Below, one piece after another: positions 62,810-64,000 of a stretch of 64,000 bases of DNA. Made by a program: the position numbers and the translations under genes. The notes under the pieces were generated by a model, which was not told the DNA's origin, ran no database searches, and worked only from the letters and a program-made list of their open reading frames with translations. The DNA comes from Azospirillum sp. 412522 (GTDB lineage: Bacteria > Pseudomonadota > Alphaproteobacteria > Azospirillales > Azospirillaceae): positions 186,001-250,000 of the forward strand of contig NZ_RWIJ01000003.1 of the NCBI RefSeq assembly GCF_019805165.1. Direction: 5' to 3'. Position 1 is the first letter of the stretch, and each line of letters opens with the position of its first letter.

Positions 62810-64000
62810 ATGACCCCCCGGCAAGCCCTTCAGCAGCGCCTTGCGGCCCTGGATGCCCATCTGCGCGCGGAAAACCCCAATCTGCTGCCGGTCCTTCCGA
62901 CCTTCCGTGCCTTCGACCGCATCCTGGCCGGGCTGGGGTTGATCGACCGCCATGAATCGCTGACCACCCGCATCCCCTGGTGGCCGATGGTCGCGGTGCT
63001 CGGCACCTTCTCGGCCGGCAAGTCGACCTTCCTCAACGGCTATCTGGGCGAGGTGCTGCAGAACACCGGCAATCAGGCGGTCGACGACAAGTTCACCGTC
63101 ATCTGCCACGGTCCGGAGACCCGCAAGGAGGCCCTTCCCGGCACCGCGCTGAACGCCGACCCGCGCTTTCCCTTCTATCGCATCGCCGACGAGATCGAGA
63201 AGGTGGCCGCCGGCGAAGGCAAGCGGATCGACAATTACCTGCAGCTGAAGACGCTGGCGGGGCCACGGACCAAGGGAAAGATCTTCATCGACTCGCCGGG
63301 CTTCGACGCCGACGACCAGCGCCGTTCGGTTCTGCGGCTGGTTGACCATATCGTCGAGCTGTCGGACCTCGTGCTGGTCTTCTTCGACGCCCGCCATCCG
63401 GAACCGGGCGCCATGCAGGACACGCTGCGCCATCTGGTCGCCAAGACGGTGAACCGCGCCGACGCCCGCAAGGTCTGCTACATCCTGAACCAGGTCGACA
63501 CCACCGCCAAGGAGGACAATCTGGAGGCGGTGTTCGGCGCCTGGCAGCGGGCTATCGCCCAGGCCGGGCTGGTGTCGGGCCGGTTCTACGCCATCTACGA
63601 CCAGCGCTCCGCCGTCGACATCGAGGATGATGGCCGTCGCGCCCGCTACGAGGCGCGACGCGACCATGATCTCGCCGAGATTCAGACCCGCATCAACGAG
63701 GTGGAGGTCGCCCGCGCCTACCGCATCATCGGCTCGATCGACAGCCTGACCAAGGAGCTGGAGGGGGAGGTGTTGCCGAAGCTGCGCGAGGCGATGGCGA
63801 CGTGGCGCCGCCGGGTGCTGACCGGGGACGCGGTGTGGGGCGTGTTGCTGCTGGTCCTGCTGGGTACGGTGGTCCAGACGGTGGGGGGCGGCTTCGGCGC
63901 CTTTCTGGGCTGGCTGTCGGAATCCAGCGACGGCGGGCGGCCGCTGCATCTGATCGGTACCGCCCTGCTGATGGGCGGCTTGTTCCTGTCCGGACATTAC
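62810..64000 (+). CDS. Dynamin-like GTPase, C-terminus beyond window edge
   Basis: Large GTPase of the bacterial dynamin-like or related superfamily; 397 codons are visible and the frame is open at the right edge. The P-loop is GTFSAGKSTFLNGYLG (G1), the switch segment FIDSPGFDAD (G3) and NQVDTT (G4). After about residue 280 a charged helical stretch is followed by two membrane segments (about 345-365, GVLLLVLLGTVVQTVGGG, and 385-397 at the edge). Such proteins remodel membranes or act in stress or phage responses in other bacteria; this one's role is unknown. ATG 62810 lies in a GC-rich region with no strong SD. Confidence 0.88.
   Translation, partial: MTPRQALQQRLAALDAHLRAENPNLLPVLPTFRAFDRILAGLGLIDRHESLTTRIPWWPMVAVLGTFSAGKSTFLNGYLGEVLQNTGNQAVDDKFTVICHGPETRKEALPGTALNADPRFPFYRIADEIEKVAAGEGKRIDNYLQLKTLAGPRTKGKIFIDSPGFDADDQRRSVLRLVDHIVELSDLVLVFFDARHPEPGAMQDTLRHLVAKTVNRADARKVCYILNQVDTTAKEDNLEAVFGAWQRAIAQAGLVSGRFYAIYDQRSAVDIEDDGRRARYEARRDHDLAEIQTRINEVEVARAYRIIGSIDSLTKELEGEVLPKLREAMATWRRRVLTGDAVWGVLLLVLLGTVVQTVGGGFGAFLGWLSESSDGGRPLHLIGTALLMGGLFLSGHY

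Overview
The window reads as a stretch of ordinary chromosome from a high-GC alphaproteobacterium of the Rhodospirillales, most likely Azospirillum or a close relative. This is inferred from gene content and order, not from a database search. Supporting signs are a MucR/Ros regulator, a CBP3-type cytochrome bc1 chaperone, the run DUF177-rpmF-plsX-fabH-ihfA-merR-tRNA-Pro, a rib-nusB-thiL cluster, a K+-independent proton pyrophosphatase, and yqeY-dnaG-rpoD followed by a CAU tRNA. No prophage, insertion sequence, CRISPR array or rRNA operon was seen.

Layout. 0-10.6 kb: a partial unknown gene, fabI, a YihY-type membrane protein, a DnaJ-like cochaperone, a glycine-zipper lipoprotein, pdxH, a cation-efflux pump, a soluble chemoreceptor, a lone hypD and a tandem universal stress protein. 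10.6-15 kb: small accessory genes (acetyltransferase, unknown protein, exported FliL-like protein, DUF892 stress protein, secreted proline-rich protein) and mucR. 15-27.5 kb: rpiB-glyA-nrdR on the plus strand face a minus-strand block bamE-ribD-ribE-ribBA-ribH-nusB-thiL-fliL-like-hppA. 26-31.2 kb: cytochrome bc1 chaperone, DUF177, rpmF, plsX, fabH, ihfA, a MerR regulator and tRNA-Pro. 31.3-32.6 kb: an ohr/ohrR organic peroxide module with visible operators. 32.6-40.5 kb: acetyltransferase, hydrolase, arsC-like gene plus prmB, serA, a secreted HExxH protein, an HNH protein, carA and yqeY. 40.8-47 kb: dnaG, rpoD, a CAU tRNA and an ECF sigma/anti-sigma pair. 47-54.3 kb: a hydrolase, then SRPBCC membrane protein, zinc alcohol dehydrogenase, small protein, treZ and a glycogen-debranching-type enzyme in one direction. 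54.3-64 kb: small unknown proteins, a SPOR-like/NodB polysaccharide deacetylase, DUF2934, divergent L,D-transpeptidase and MepK-like endopeptidase, an XRE regulator, an unknown basic protein and a dynamin-like GTPase running off the right edge.

How the genes work together. The core blocks cover fatty acid and phospholipid synthesis (fabI, plsX, fabH), one-carbon and serine metabolism (serA, glyA), riboflavin synthesis and transcription or replication factors (nusB, rpoD, dnaG, ihfA). Between them lie stress and envelope functions: Ohr/OhrR, universal stress protein, DUF892, trehalose/glycogen enzymes, and peptidoglycan 3-3 cross-link synthesis and cleavage. The observations most worth checking are the apparent inversion of the rib block, the RibBA whose GTP cyclohydrolase II zinc ligands are all gone, the paired FliL-like proteins, the chemoreceptor with a C-terminal domain, the SPOR-like/NodB fusion, and the small proteins of unknown function. 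No clear new defence or mobile system was found.
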